Origin: Urechis unicinctus
Taxonomy: Eukaryota > Annelida > Polychaeta > Xenopneusta > Urechidae
Direction: 5' to 3'
Length of the DNA stretch: 64,000 bases
NCBI GenBank assembly: GCA_034190875.2
Contig: CM067358.1
Coordinates: forward strand, 43,187,750-43,251,749
Shown: positions 1 to 12,390 of the stretch, one piece after another
Layout of the letters: each line of letters starts with the position of its first letter
Position numbering within the stretch: position 1 is the stretch's first letter
The notes under the pieces: generated by a model
What the model saw: the letters and a program-made list of their open reading frames with translations, nothing else
What the model was told of the DNA's origin: nothing
Databases searched by the model: none
Position numbers and translations under genes: made by a program

Positions 1-690
1 TCAAAGGTCATGGATTTTTTGTGGGATTAACTCTCAAAACGATGCGTCACGTGCACTTGAACTTGAACGGAATGTCGAACAAAAACACTTGACAAGTGAA
101 TGAATGAAAATAAACAAACATGAGCTGTGTTGCTATAGGCGCAAGCATCGATGGTGAAATAAACTGAACTCGTGGATTTTATGGAATTTTAGCTCATCTG
201 TATCGACAATTCTTCTAACGATCATCGGCTCTTGGTGACCACGGGCAACTTGACTTTATAGCAGCTTTATAAACTATTCGCCAGCGATACACCTGTCGGC
301 TGGTACTCACTCCGACTGCAGATTACATACAATGGATCGATATATCGACACATTTGTTATAGAATGATTGATATGATGAATGGGATAAATACTACAGGGA
401 GTTTCTTCTTTTCATGAATTGGAGTAATTAACTTTGTTGGTTTCACATTTTGAACATAGTTCATTCTGTAAATAGATAACTGTAAATTGAATTCTTTGTT
501 GGTCGTTGTATGAGTCACACTGACTTGTATATACCAAACATGAAATCGCTTATCAATATGAAAGCTCAGTTGTTGTTGGCCGTTTCCCTCAACTCAATCC
601 GCAGCTTTCTTTATATTTTCGACCCCTGATACGAGTCTATCCGCTATATGTTTATATCTTTTATTCTTTCAATCTGAAAGACCGACGCCA
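1..690. other. no gene recognised, left edge
   Basis: AT-rich sequence with no coding stretch, repeat or RNA gene that I can support. It is upstream of the TLR promoter candidate and may hold its regulatory DNA. Confidence 0.5.
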
Positions 691-696
691 GTAATT

Positions 697-704
697 TATA
701 AAAG
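697..704 (+). promoter_or_regulatory. candidate TATA box of the TLR gene
   Basis: TATAAAAG lies about 290 bases before the proposed start codon at 994 on the same strand. Spacing would put transcription start near 730 and give a 5' leader of roughly 265 bases containing short upstream ATGs. Seen: the motif and spacing. Inferred: its use. Confidence 0.4.
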
Positions 705-993
705 GACCACACAGCATAACATTCGAGCGATTCAACTTACTGATTGTCCCATAACCGGATGATCGTATTGAAACAGGAAGTAAAATGTGCGCCTATCGTA
801 TTGAACAGGTGTCTAATAAGGAAAAACGTATATAAAGTTGGATTTTAGTTTTGGCGATTTCGATGATATCATGGTGAGGTATTTTTGGACTTTCTTTCTG
901 TCAACTTCGTGTCTGCTATGTATCTTGAGTTGTAATTTGCTGTGGTAGAACAACTTGAGTGTTGGCGTGCTTGCAGGTTTTGGGGAAGTTATC

Positions 994-1096
994 ATGACGT
1001 CCACAGATCGACATCGTTTGCGGTTGTTGACAACAGCCGCTATTCTCGCTGTGCTTCTAACAGCCCGCTGCGAGGATGTCAACAGTACCCAGCCAG
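994..1096 (+). CDS. Toll-like receptor, exon 1 (signal peptide)
   Basis: ATG at 994 opens 34 codons plus one base before a GTAATA donor at 1097. The peptide has a basic start (MTSTDRHRLR), a hydrophobic core (LLTTAAILAVLL) and a likely cleavage site near TARC, a classic secretory signal peptide. The exon ends in phase 1. The long TLR exon at 6547 starts with the two bases needed to complete the codon, after a clean TTTTTGTTCCAG acceptor, and itself lacks a signal peptide. Phase match, missing signal peptide downstream and same strand support joining them across a 5.45 kb intron. The join is inferred; no transcript is available. Confidence 0.6.
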
Positions 1097-3933
1097 GTAA
1101 TAAATCAGTAATATTAACTCTATACCAGAGGTTGCCCTTCGGACTGATAAAAGTTCCAACCACTGGTACTCAAGTCAATGTATTCAACGAGCGAGTTCGG
1201 TAGTGTTCGGTTTCGCCTGACTTAGATATAAGTACATATCTCTGTCGCTCGGGGGTATTGACTAGAGTGCCTGTGGTCCCAACTGGCTCCTTAATACATT
1301 TTTGCTGTAGCATTCTTGTCATGTCTGGAATGCAATATCTCGGTTACTACGAATCGGTGAAATATCAAACTTGCTTGGTTATAATCACAGTAGACCAAAT
1401 GACCAACGTCAGGTTCTATTTATTACCTTGTCGGTCCAACAGTAAAACCAAAATAATATTGTCGATGCATTCGATCAACCGAGAACTCACCACTTTTTTC
1501 ACGAAATATGCATGTTCTGACGAGTTTCAGGCGATCAGTGTCGATAGTTATTATTTAGTTCGGTTCGAGATAATGCTTCATATTCCTATAGTCTGCGGAA
1601 AACTATATTTTCGATAACTTTCCAAGTTTACCAGTGATGTTATCTTCCGAAATACAAGCGCGGAGGACGATATCCCAGACAGCCCCAGAAACTTCCGATG
1701 AAAATAAGGCGGTGAGAACATAGGCAAAAACTAGTCTGCGTCCCAGACTCCAGGGGTTCCGCTACGCTTCTCGCCCTAGAGTCTACGACACGACCAGCTC
1801 TAAAAGTGGCGCGTCCGAATATTCATTAGACACGTTCGTTAATCTTCGTGACCAATCAACTCAAAGGTTTTGACCCGGATTGACCTTAATTGCACGTGTC
1901 TGGCTCATGGAACTGGCTTGTGATACGCACCCTCGGTTCTATGTGACATCTAGACATCTGCTGCCAATGAGAACACATTGAATGTGTTCTGGAACTATGG
2001 GGCGTCTCAAAAGTTCAAATTGGCACCACAACAAGCGCTTTAATCGCTTAGCTGCATGATAGTATTTTTACGTGATAGTAAGTTAAAAAGAACCAGTTGT
2101 GTGTCTGCTTCTCTCGCCGAATGTGTGATTAACGGTGCCACTCAGCGTGAAACAACAAATCGGAGTGTTGTAGAATGTGTGCCCTGCTCATAAAAATCAC
2201 TCGACTGGTTAGACAAGTTCTTCGGAAATTGTAGAACTGACAAATGAGAGACAACGACTCAAAGGTACACGAGAGTGACCGAGAGACACGGCTTGTGATT
2301 GGAGCATCCCAAATCTGGGATGCCCGTCCAGTTCAAGACATTAAGCTCTCCTAGACTGAAGGCGAGCCTAATGAGCATCAGTCACATGTAAACAGCGCCC
2401 GCAGCCATCAGGATAGGGGACCTTGACTAGGCAAAAACTATAGCTGATAGTTCATGTCGCCTTTTCCCCAAGTTTTCGTTGCTTTCTTCGTGATTCGGTG
2501 TGATATTTGTGCGACAGTGAATGTTAGTGGCCTTTTCTACATGTTAGACAAGGTCATTTAAGCGTTTAGTTTCGTGCCACAAATAGTCCCGGCGAACCCG
2601 CGTCTTGCGAGCTGTCTCGCCTGTGTTCCAATTGGTGTAAGCTTCCGCTGGTCGGTTTCCGCCGCCTCGCCGCCATGTTGCCAAGTCAGGCCCAGATATT
2701 ACCGCTTTGTGCGTTTAAGGCCAAAATACTAATTCACAGGATACTGTTGTTGCTGAAATTCAACATCTGTTCCGATAAATGTTTGGTGAGTTGATTTTAT
2801 TAGATAAAACTAGATAAAACACGGGATCTCTGGATGATTCCGTTGTACACCGCAGGCTAGATCAATTGGACGTCAGAACTAAGAGGGAGTGCATGCATCA
2901 CTCCCGTACTTAGGTCGAAAGAGCTAAATCACAGGGCTATAACTTATTGAGGATTCACCATCTAGAAACAATTTTTAGGATAAAATGCAAGGCATCAAAA
3001 TTCCTTATCTTGTATAGCAATGCTGTTGGGACCCCCTTTGGCTGGCGCCGGTCTGGTCGTTTTCACATCTTTTTGCGGGCGCATCGTGAGGTCTGATAGG
3101 ATCGTGATGTGACATCACTTAGTAGCCCTGTAGCAAACGCTTGGTTCCCGAAGTTGGGCTTCCGAGCGCAATGTATCTTGCGGTATGAAACATGATATCG
3201 GAAATTGAGCTCCTGTAGTGCCGACCAAGGTTGTATTGTGAATGGAACGCTCTGAATATGAGAGGTTGACGCAGGGACAACCATGATGACAAATAGTGAC
3301 TATGGTATGTGTGTCATAGTACAAATCCGGCTGAATATTTATCACCCAGATTACAGAGGGTTAGCCAGAAATTTGAGAGTGGGTGTCGTAGTTTCCAACT
3401 CTGGTTATGTGCTTACAAACCGACTGAAACCCCGCCCGGCACCACGAGGCTTATGTTCCTAATTACGTATTACTAAATAAATAAATATTGCCTTAAAATA
3501 TTTTCAACCAACCGTGCTACATAATGGGCTCAACTGAATGATAAACCTGATCCACCATGTATTATAAGATTTTATTTGAGGCAATCCCAAATAATAAAGA
3601 GGCTGGTTCACGATCACACATTAATATCCAAATATGCAGAATGGTTAACATAAATGTTAAAATATTATAAAATGTATCCAATAACAGCAGTATCTACACA
3701 TTTATGACTCATGAGTCATTTCAAGCAATTACAAGATACCAAACACAAATATTACATAAACAGGAGGACAATCGTGTTTATGAACATTGAATGTGTTTGG
3801 ATTACTTCGATGTTCAACCTTCGGTGGCCATGATCTCGTAACTGTTTACATCGAAACGGCCCGAAAACAATGGGTCACATGACGCCCTCAACCAATGAGA
3901 TTTCGTTCCATAAAGACGAAAATACACCCTTAA

Positions 3934-4002
3934 GACCGCACGTCATAATGTTTTTCGCTACGACCATTAAAATATAAAATAAAACCAAAACAACGTGCGG
4001 TC
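3934..4002. repeat. 10-bp inverted repeat
   Basis: GACCGCACGT at 3934-3943 is the exact reverse complement of ACGTGCGGTC at 3993-4002, with an AT-rich 49-base loop between them. A TATAAAAG follows at 4017, so a small promoter-like block is possible, but no gene is seen after it. Confidence 0.4.
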
Positions 4003-4142
4003 GTTTTGAACGTCGTTATAAAAGGGCCGTCGTCTTTTGGAATTAACCGTCGAAATGACGGCTCGACGGCTGCCTGGCTAAGCCTTATGACCCAGAATCA
4101 CCCAGCAATAACACTAAACGGTAAGCGGAACATGAGTACTTG

Positions 4143-4210
4143 CATTCTCCTGAGGAGAGGATGCTGCTCGTACCCACGCAATCAGTGTGTATCCTCTGCT
4201 CAGGAGAATG
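4143..4210. repeat. 20-bp inverted repeat with 28-base loop
   Basis: The arm at 4143-4162 and the arm at 4191-4210 are reverse complements with one mismatch. The arms contain CTCCTGAGGAG-type sequence that is itself nearly palindromic, so alternative folds are possible. Confidence 0.6.
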
Positions 4211-4284
4211 GTGTACTTTGAACTCAGTGCAGTACAACATATGAGGGGATCCGTGAGGTGGGATTGAGGTTTGCCGCAAACCAC

Positions 4285-4435
4285 AATGGCGCTCGGTTTT
4301 GGGTATCAGGCTTCCGAGCGGCTAGATCTGTATAGATTAACCCGCTCTGCAGCCTGACCAAAGATCTTGTTATAATAAGATACCCGACTTGGACGTTTCT
4401 GTTGTGAAGCTCGCGACCAGCGCGCCACCTTGTTT
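4285..4435 (-). repeat. dispersed repeat, copy 1
   Basis: The reverse complement shares blocks with 6225-6350: a GAGCTTC/TAGCTTC start, the core TCGGGTATCTTATTATAA..AAGATCTTTGG, and AACCGAGCGCC near the end. The end block also matches 36271-36303. It is a short interspersed repeat of unknown family; all three frames are non-coding apart from a chance PSRVSYY(N/K)KIFG peptide shared by the first two copies. Confidence 0.5.
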
Positions 4436-5073
4436 CGTGGAAGCAAAAATGTAAACAAAAGCACGTGGCTCAATAGTAAAAGATCGATCGGCGATGGTAA
4501 CAAAGCTGTGTTTCTAAAATTTAACGACTTTTTGATACAACCAATACATGCAAACAAAGCCATTTACTATTGACACCTTTTTATCAATTTGTGTGACGAT
4601 TTATTAACTGCAATATTTTTTTATGAACGTTTGAACGAAGTCGCATATATCAATATCAACCCCAGGCCTAGCTCCGATCGGACGGTAAATACATATTTAC
4701 TCAGACGTCCTGTAGGGCTGAATTTTCCCCCTTTTTAAGACACAGTCGGACGTCTAGTCTACCCTTATTTGATGTTAAACGATCAATCTGAATCTTATTA
4801 TTGGTTTTGTCATTAGTGTGGACATATTTGCGGCAGAATATAAGAAGTTGATTTAAATACATGCTCATGATTTCCCGATTGAATGATATTTGATTTGTCA
4901 CCCGAACCTCCACCGAATCAACAAGCTGCATTGTCGGTTGATGGGGTGCCCTGTGCAGACATATGATTTTATTATGTAGTACTGTAACATGTATTCTTGC
5001 TTATTTTGAATAACAATATAATAATGAATTATTTCAGGGAAAACATTGATGCAGCATGAATTTAATCATCATT

Positions 5074-5358
<285 letters not shown>

Positions 5359-6224
5359 GGTCATTACAACTAAAACTCTCAGTCTTAATAGCTTACTCAG
5401 GACAACCGCAAATGAAATGAGATCATCAGCATGCATTAGAAGATTAACAATAAGCACACTAACACTACATTGAACACAACAATTATTTAAAACCAGAGCT
5501 CAATTCATCCATATAAACACTGATAGGTTGACATCAGCCAGACATAGTTCTGCCCCATCTTACACACATCTGATTGGAGTACCATGCAACCAACCATTCT
5601 AACAGTATATTCAGGGACACCTTTGTTCGACAAGCTCCACCACTACAATATAAGGAGCAGTAGTCCTATATACCTGTGTGGATTTATGATAGAATAGTCA
5701 TTGTGGGAAAATTTCAATGTCTTACGATATTTCTCTCCTTGTGGTCCCTTAACTTACAGTTAGCCTCTCTCAGGGAATGATGCAACCTGATGTTCACCAT
5801 AATACATATTACAGAAACATGACACCTGCATGATTCACAATGGAGTTTCTCTAATGAGACAGCTTTAGCTAGAATGCTTACAACCCTGGCTTTCACTTGC
5901 TTACTGTATAATACTGTGTCAATGAATTTGCGGCAATGTTCCTTAAGCCTGCATAATGCATCTTCTAGTGATTTGCTTGGGACAACGAGCCCTTCCTCTG
6001 CACTTCGGTAATTCTTCTGGTCATGTATGTCATTGACTACAGAAATTTTGTTTCTGCATATTGCACACAACTTAATTTACAGGCAATACAGCCAGAGACA
6101 TATGCTAGAACATTCACTTCCTGGGTAGAAAGGCCTTTGTCAATTCAAACAGTTAATTGCAGCGCAGAAATGCCCATTTGTGTTTGACTTCTAGTCAGAC
6201 ATACTCGCAAGTCATAACGAAGTT

Positions 6225-6350
6225 GGTTGGCTGCTGCGCGTCGAGTAGCTTCCACAAAAGTAGGGGGCGCTGCCTACGCGGTGTCGGGCGAGCTGCCGAG
6301 TCGGGTATCTTATTATAAAAAGATCTTTGGCCTGACATCGAGAACCGAGC
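6225..6350 (+). repeat. dispersed repeat, copy 2
   Basis: Partner of the copy at 4285-4435, in opposite orientation about 2 kb away, both within the proposed TLR intron. The pair could form a long intramolecular hairpin in the pre-mRNA. Confidence 0.5.
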
Positions 6351-6370
6351 GCCTGTCCCGCAATCAGAGG

Positions 6371-6493
6371 CGCTATGATTGTTATCAAGGACGCAAGTGG
6401 GCTGTCAGCGGCCTCATAACGTTATGATTGTAATCATGAGCGTGAGGTAGTTGTCGGCGGCATCAGAACGTTATGATTGTGATCATGGGCGTG
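6371..6493. repeat. 49-bp tandem repeat, about 2.5 copies
   Basis: Copies start at 6371, 6420 and 6469, each beginning CG(C/T)TATGATTGT and carrying a GTGAGG or GCAAGTGG block. The array stops about 50 bases before the TLR exon 2 acceptor. Confidence 0.7.
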
Positions 6494-6546
6494 AGGTTGA
6501 TCAGATTACCAATTTGGACACAAATTTCTGTGCGTTTTTGTTCCAG

Positions 6547-9500
6547 ATGATACCAATGATAGATTGAAGAAATGCAATGTTACCAGCAGCCCACCCATCG
6601 AAAGCCCTCATATCTACACAACGCCTCAGGAAGGCAATCTCATCGCCTTCACCAAATATTTCAGCATCTACCCTCTTTACGAGGAGAACGCCCAACTTGC
6701 TACATGTGAGCTGGATGTCCGAGTTCTCATGGATCAAGTCCTTGACACGTCCGTCACAAGCATCTTGTATATCCACATACTGTGTCCAGAGTCTCCTCAG
6801 CATGTGCACCTGAATAATCCGAGTGAGTTTCACCTGGGCAAGTCAATTAGCTACCTGTCGCTTCAAAATTGCGACATGTTCTGGTCAGATATAGCCCTGT
6901 TCAGCGAGGCAGCAGATTTACGGGTGCTCTACTTGCACAATTCAAGAGATCTATTCTTGGAAGAAAAAAACAACCCAAACACGGTTTTTTTCTCCGACAA
7001 AAACAGCGATGATGACAATGCTACCTTTCCATTGTCTCTACCCGGCCAGCTGGACAAGATAGGGACTTTCCTCCTGGTCAACACTGGCAGAAATATTACA
7101 CTTAACTTCCCTCGCATCTTACGAGAATATAGCTGGCCTGAAATGGCAGAGATAACTTTGATCAATGTTGATATGGATGGCGTCCCCGAGGCTCAGCTGA
7201 GTATCACAATGCCCAACTTACAAGCGATTGAAATAAAAAACAGCCCAACTATTGTGGCGCTGCCGCAAATGTTCCCCTGGACTCCTGATACTTACTTTTT
7301 ACCTAAGTCGCTCACTAGGACCGCTAATTTCAACTCCCACTACGGACCAACCTTTGCTGTCAGAAACAACGTTTACAGAAGAGTTATCGATTACAGTAAC
7401 ACGAATATAACAGGCCTGGATCAATTTCACTTCCACGGACTTCTAGATCATGTGGCCCTTAAAGGATGTCAAATCACAGCGGTAAGCGATGACTTGTTTG
7501 CCAATGTATCCGGTCTGCAACACATCGATCTGAGCTTCAACGTAATCTCTAGCATACCTCCCCGACTCTTATCTGGGTTAAATCATCTCATACAGCTGAA
7601 CTTGGATCACAATCGACTTCTTTCCATATCTGAGGACGCTTTCCGTGATGTGCCTTCTTTGCAAGTGTTAGGATTGGATAGCAATCAGCTCCAGAGGATA
7701 GAAGCTGACACTTTTATCCATCTACCGGCGCTGCAGTTTCTTAATCTGTCTCATAACAGCCTCGTTTTCGTATCAGATACAGCTGCAGATATGGAATCTG
7801 GGTCACTACAATCCATCATATTCAGGAATAATCAATTGTCACATTTGCCAATATGGGCGCTGTTCTTACGCAATTGTGTTCAGATGGACTTCAGTCACAA
7901 TTTATTAAACTCGTCCTCTATATTTGATTTGCTGATAAACATTGACGTGCATTACTTCACTGTTCAGCATCGGTGGTCGGCAAGCACGTTTAATCTGAAA
8001 GCGATTCCAAATCGACAAAAACGGCTACTTTTGAATGATAATGCAATACGCAACTTTCCAACGGAGAAACTGAATCAAACGACCCAGGATACCCTTCTTC
8101 GGTTTCTCTATTTCTTCAACGTGCATCTAGATGGAAATCCTGTTGTGTGTGATTGTCATGTGTTCAATTTGTACCGCCTTTTACATCTGGCAAAAACTAC
8201 GCCTTTTTATAACAGTTTCAATGGAGAAAACTGGATTTGTACTGAGCCTAGAGAAGTCAGAGGCAAGCCACTGGCCACTGTGGACAACACGACATTCCGA
8301 TGCCCGATCGAAGTGGACGACTGTCCTGCCGGGTGTATCTGTTATCTACGGAGCGTCGATCAGCTTCTGCAAGTCGATTGCGGGGCCACTAATCGTACAA
8401 CCCTCCCAGATGTCATACCTAGCGACACCAAACACCTCTCCATGCAAAATACGAATTTATCAGAATTGAACCATCCCCCATCGTACCTAGCTTCGTTGGA
8501 CATGCTCGATCTGTCCTTCGCTAATGTTTCCCAAGTGTCAGACGACTTTGCTAATGTGTTGGCCGAGCTGCAAGAGGTACACTTAGACCATAACCGCATG
8601 GTTTATTTCCCTCTGGTTTTTGATAAACTCGAATATGAAACGAAAACTTTAACCTTGGGACAGAATCCAATTCGTTGCGACTGCCATAGCAAGTGGGCCA
8701 AAGACTGGCTTCTCGCCTTGGGCAACACTTTGACAGATCGTGATTATATTGTGTGTGCCTCCGGAAAAGGTCAAGGTAATCCATTGATTGAGGTACGATT
8801 AGAAGACTTCATTTGCGAGGACTCATTTAATGGACCTCTGCGTATCCTCACCGGCGTTTTTGCTGTTACCTTGGGATCACCATCACCATAACAATCCTTA
8901 GTTACGTGTTTGGTAACGAACTTAAAGTATTCCTCTTTGTTTTCTTTAAGTGGCATCCGTTTGATAAAAGCGAAGAAGTTGATGATCATAGTATATACGA
9001 CGCCGTCGTATCTTACAGTTCCAAAGATTACCGCTGGGTTTGTCACGTGCTCCGACAGAAGCTTGAGGCAGAGGGCAATAATTTCAGACTTTGTATCCAA
9101 GACCGGGATTTCATGCCTGGTGCCTCGATCGAAGAGAGTATTCTGGACAGTGTTAAACAAAGCAGGCGAATGATCATGGTTCTCTCTCGCAGCTTTCTCG
9201 AGAGTGACTGGTGCATGTTGCATTTCCGAGCAGCACATCTGAAAGTCCTTAAAGATCAATCCAAATATTTAATTTTGGTCATGTACGATGATATATCCCC
9301 GAATGAAGTGGATGATAATCTGAGGTTATATATCAAAACAAACTCATTTGTGAGTATTCGGGCTAAGTGGTTTTGGAGCAAGCTTCGTTACGCTATGCCC
9401 GAGGTGCCAATACAAGAGATCATCTCCTCGCGAGAACAGCTTCATCGACCAGCGATAGAATCGCGCGAAATACAGGCGCAACCCAAGCAAAGCGAGGAGT

Positions 9501-9640
9501 TGATTCTGTCCATGGAGAGTTTGAGTTCAACAACAGCAGCAGCAGCAGCAGCTCGGGAAGTGAACCGGACAAACCTCTCTCAAGCTGTTACGAGTATTTC
9601 TACAAAAGAAACCCAGGACTCTGGTTTTATTGAAACTTAG
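6547..9640 (+). CDS. Toll-like receptor (multiple cysteine cluster type), exon 2
   Basis: Innate immune / developmental receptor: an extracellular leucine-rich-repeat domain senses ligand and a cytoplasmic TIR domain recruits MyD88-like adaptors. In order: LRRs (such as LQHIDLSFNVISSIPPRLL); a first cysteine-rich C-terminal cap (CDCHVF ... TFRC, 8150-8310); an LRRNT-like cap (DDCPAGCICYL); short LRRs; a second C-cap (CDCHSKWAKDWL, 8677-8815); one membrane helix (about 8837-8930); and TIR (8990-9420) with box 1 YDAVVSY, box 2 LCIQDRDFMPG and box 3 FW. The two cysteine clusters are the Drosophila Toll layout. The tail has a short GCA repeat (AAAAAA). Frame breaks at about 8874-8876 inside the membrane helix: the ectodomain frame stops at 8891, while the other frame reads ITITITILSYV into the TIR. 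One missing G in a G run would explain it (true mutation or assembly error). Family is certain; functional state is not. Confidence 0.93.
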
Positions 9641-9925
9641 GATTACTTATTTTGTATACAAATATATGTTGCTGAATGCTGTCGTAATGAATTGAATTGA
9701 ATTGAATGTCAGTTCACGCAGATGAACATTATGCATGTTGACGTTATGTAACTGGCAACAATATCAATTCTATGTTGCTTTTAATCAGGTCCTCCCTGGG
9801 GACGACTACACAGAGATACTGCGCCCATTGTGATTGCATCAGCTCTCATGGTGATCTGTTGACAGGATTAGATGCTTATTGAACACTAGATAAAGCATGT
9901 GGACGCAGGTCTCTCAGAATATAGG

Positions 9926-10055
9926 AAGTGAAGTATGATTGGTTCGCAGAATAGAGGAAGTGAAGTATGATTGGTTCTCAGAATATAGGAAGTGAAGTAT
10001 GATTGGTTCGCAGAATAGAGGAAGTGAAGTATGATTGGTTCTCAGAATAGAGGAA
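9926..10055. repeat. 32-bp minisatellite in TLR 3' UTR
   Basis: About four copies of an AGGAAGTGAAGTATGATTGG-type unit. Units alternate TTCGCAGAATAG and TTCTCAGAATA, so the true period is a 64-bp dimer. Confidence 0.85.
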
Positions 10056-10072
10056 GTGAAAGATTAGGACCG

Positions 10073-10083
10073 AATAAAATAAA
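10073..10083 (+). terminator. TLR polyadenylation signal
   Basis: Two overlapping AATAAA hexamers about 430 bases after the TLR stop at 9640. Confidence 0.5.
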
Positions 10084-10146
10084 CCTATAAGCACGTTGTC
10101 TCAAGTATTTCCTACTTATTCTGATCACATCGGTATAAATTTATGT

Positions 10147-10494
10147 TCACATATGCACACAATTTGACGAATGATACCATTGAATATCGTGCGTGTTCAG
10201 ATTTGAGAGAACATGACGAAGATTCATCACAAGAAAAAATCTAAAAAAGATACATTTTTTCTCTCGCACACGAATAACCAATGATGCCGGTATGTACTGG
10301 ACAAAATAACCCACGCATCCCACACAAGCGACGACAGATACGAATACGCCCATGCCAGCCACAATTAAAGTCGCCCCATCACAATGCTGCAACAATCTAG
10401 ACCTATACGCATCAAATCCCATTATCCCCCACTCCTCACTAGCAAAATCGACTTCCCAAATATAATTGTTGGCAGTCCCGAGGCATATATGTTT
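10147..10494 (-). CDS. unidentified open segment with one membrane helix
   Basis: The minus strand is open from about 10494 to a stop at 10147. The start of the frame is protein-like: a Trp/acidic stretch (WEVDFASEEWGIMGFDAYRS) followed by a strongly hydrophobic helix (LIVAGMGVFVSVVACVGCV). The end is AT-rich and low in coding character. I do not recognise the family; the soluble loop followed by a last helix is loosely like a tetraspanin or claudin-type terminal exon, but no diagnostic motif is complete. It could be a last exon, a pseudogene piece or chance. Confidence 0.25.
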   Translation of the reverse strand, partial: KHICLGTANNYIWEVDFASEEWGIMGFDAYRSRLLQHCDGATLIVAGMGVFVSVVACVGCVGYFVQYIPASLVIRVREKKCIFFRFFLVMNLRHVLSNLNTHDIQWYHSSNCVHM

Positions 10495-10499
10495 CCTTG

Positions 10500-11730
10500 T
10501 CTATTTCCACCTGCAATAATATGCATCGATTTTTTGAATTCCGCCTCGTACGTTCTGGTACATTCTTGTCACAGATAGCATTTCATCGACAAGAGAGTTG
10601 CACATATAATGTCAGCAATGAAGTAGTAAAAGCTAGATTGTCTTACTGATACTTCTGATACACATAACATTAGTTGGGCATTTAAAATGGTGTTATTTAA
10701 AGTCTTTCCTCTTGAATACGATCATACGAAGTTCTGAAATTCAATTGAGCGTGGCCATCAACTAACTTTGGGCTCGATAGATCAGCGCAGATCCACCACC
10801 AAATTTTTCATAGCAATAAATGGCTCCTCCATCTTGGACAAGAAATGTCGCAACCATAGTTAATATTTCAGATTTCTCTAAACAATTTCGTGTTTCTGTA
10901 AACCATAACTTCAATGGCTTGAGAAGATAATGTTAGTAGAAGAGTACAGTTGAATGAATTGATTAGAATACCAGACAAATGCAAATTTCTGAATCTTTTA
11001 TAATCTTTTTCGTAAAAGAAACCGTTATGAACAATGTCAATCGAAAACTGTCACGTGATTAGTTGACTAGCCGCCAACTAAGTCATTTCTCTTGTGAACG
11101 ATGGTGGCTGGGGGAACAGTGTGGTATGTACGGATAATGACGTCATCTGTGGAAAGGTTACCACAGCCACTCTTAATACGTAAAATCAATAAAGCATTTT
11201 GTCAAGCAGCGTATCATATTTCAAATGACACGCCTTTTACAGAAGTATTGCTGTCACTCGATGAACTATCAATATTGAGTGACATTTGTGATCTTCGTTC
11301 TTGTTTGTCGAGATAGGTGTTGATTGTACACCCTGTAATGATTGAATTAATGAACAGAGCGAAATGGTAGCTTAATAACAGCTTGCTTCCACGAAGATAG
11401 ATTCCCTGTAGCGTGAAGTGTACGTCTTTTCTTCAAATGACGGTAGACTATGCGATGCATGCCTTCATTATTTTGCTCACCGCGGATGTTAAGCTGACGG
11501 GCCGGTAATGAATTGGAGAAAACAACAGGCAATCCAACTTACTGATAGTTATGCCTTATAATCAGAATAAGCTAAAAGACATTACGATTCCTTAGTGGTT
11601 ATCACTTAGTCTATGGTTTCCGGTTTATTTTCACTCATTCTCTCGCCAGCGGTGATGAGCAGAAGCCTTCCAGCTCTAGAGACTGATGCACTTTGTATTT
11701 GTATTATCTATCTTTTTTCCTTTTGTATTT
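10500..11730. other. no gene recognised
   Basis: Intergenic, AT-rich. The longest open frames (for example 11101-11316 +) lack any recognisable motif. Confidence 0.4.
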
Positions 11731-11734
11731 GAGT

Positions 11735-12390
11735 CTACCTTTGGATTGCCCACAACAGACCTTGTCCATGTTGGATTGCCCACAATATACCTTTGTCAAA
11801 GGTGGAATACCCACAATATACCATGCCAATGTTGGATTGTCCACCATGAAGAATTACACCAGCCAATAATATATCATGTCCATGTTCGATGGCCCACTGT
11901 AAGGAGTTACACTAGTTGGTTATATACCATATCCAAGTTTGGTTGCCCAAAATATGCCATGTCCTAGTTGGATTGCCCACAATATGCCATGTCCATGTTG
12001 GATTACCCACTATAAGGAGTTGCACTGGCCAATAGCATACCATGTCCATGTTGGATTGCCCACAACAGAACTTGACCATATTGGATTGCCCACAACAGAC
12101 CTTGTCCATGTTGGATTGCCCACAGTATACCATGTCCATGGGAGATTGCCCACTATAGACCACATTCATGATGCATTGCGCACTATGAGGAGTTACACAA
12201 GGACATGGTATATTATTGACCAGTGTAACTCCTTATAGTGGGCAATCCAACATGAACACAGTATATTGTGGGCAATTCAACATGGACAGGATATTTTATT
12301 GGCTAGTTTAGCTCATTATAGCGGGCAGTCCAATATAGGCATAGTATTTTATGGGCTCTTGTAAATATTCATTGGGGAAATCCAACATGG
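11735..12390. repeat. minisatellite with an inverted half
   Basis: About 30-bp units built on TTGGATTGCCCAC plus AATATACCATGTCCATG run in one direction to about 12195 and then appear as the reverse complement from 12201. For example 12007-12047 and 12201-12241 are 41-base reverse complements with four mismatches. The small Cys/Gly-rich and His/Pro-rich open frames here are products of the repeat. Confidence 0.85.

Noticed and set aside
11912-12238. 85-99 codon frames with repeated CGQSNMD or VGLPT motifs
   Set aside because: Product of the inverted minisatellite; no conserved start or splice context.
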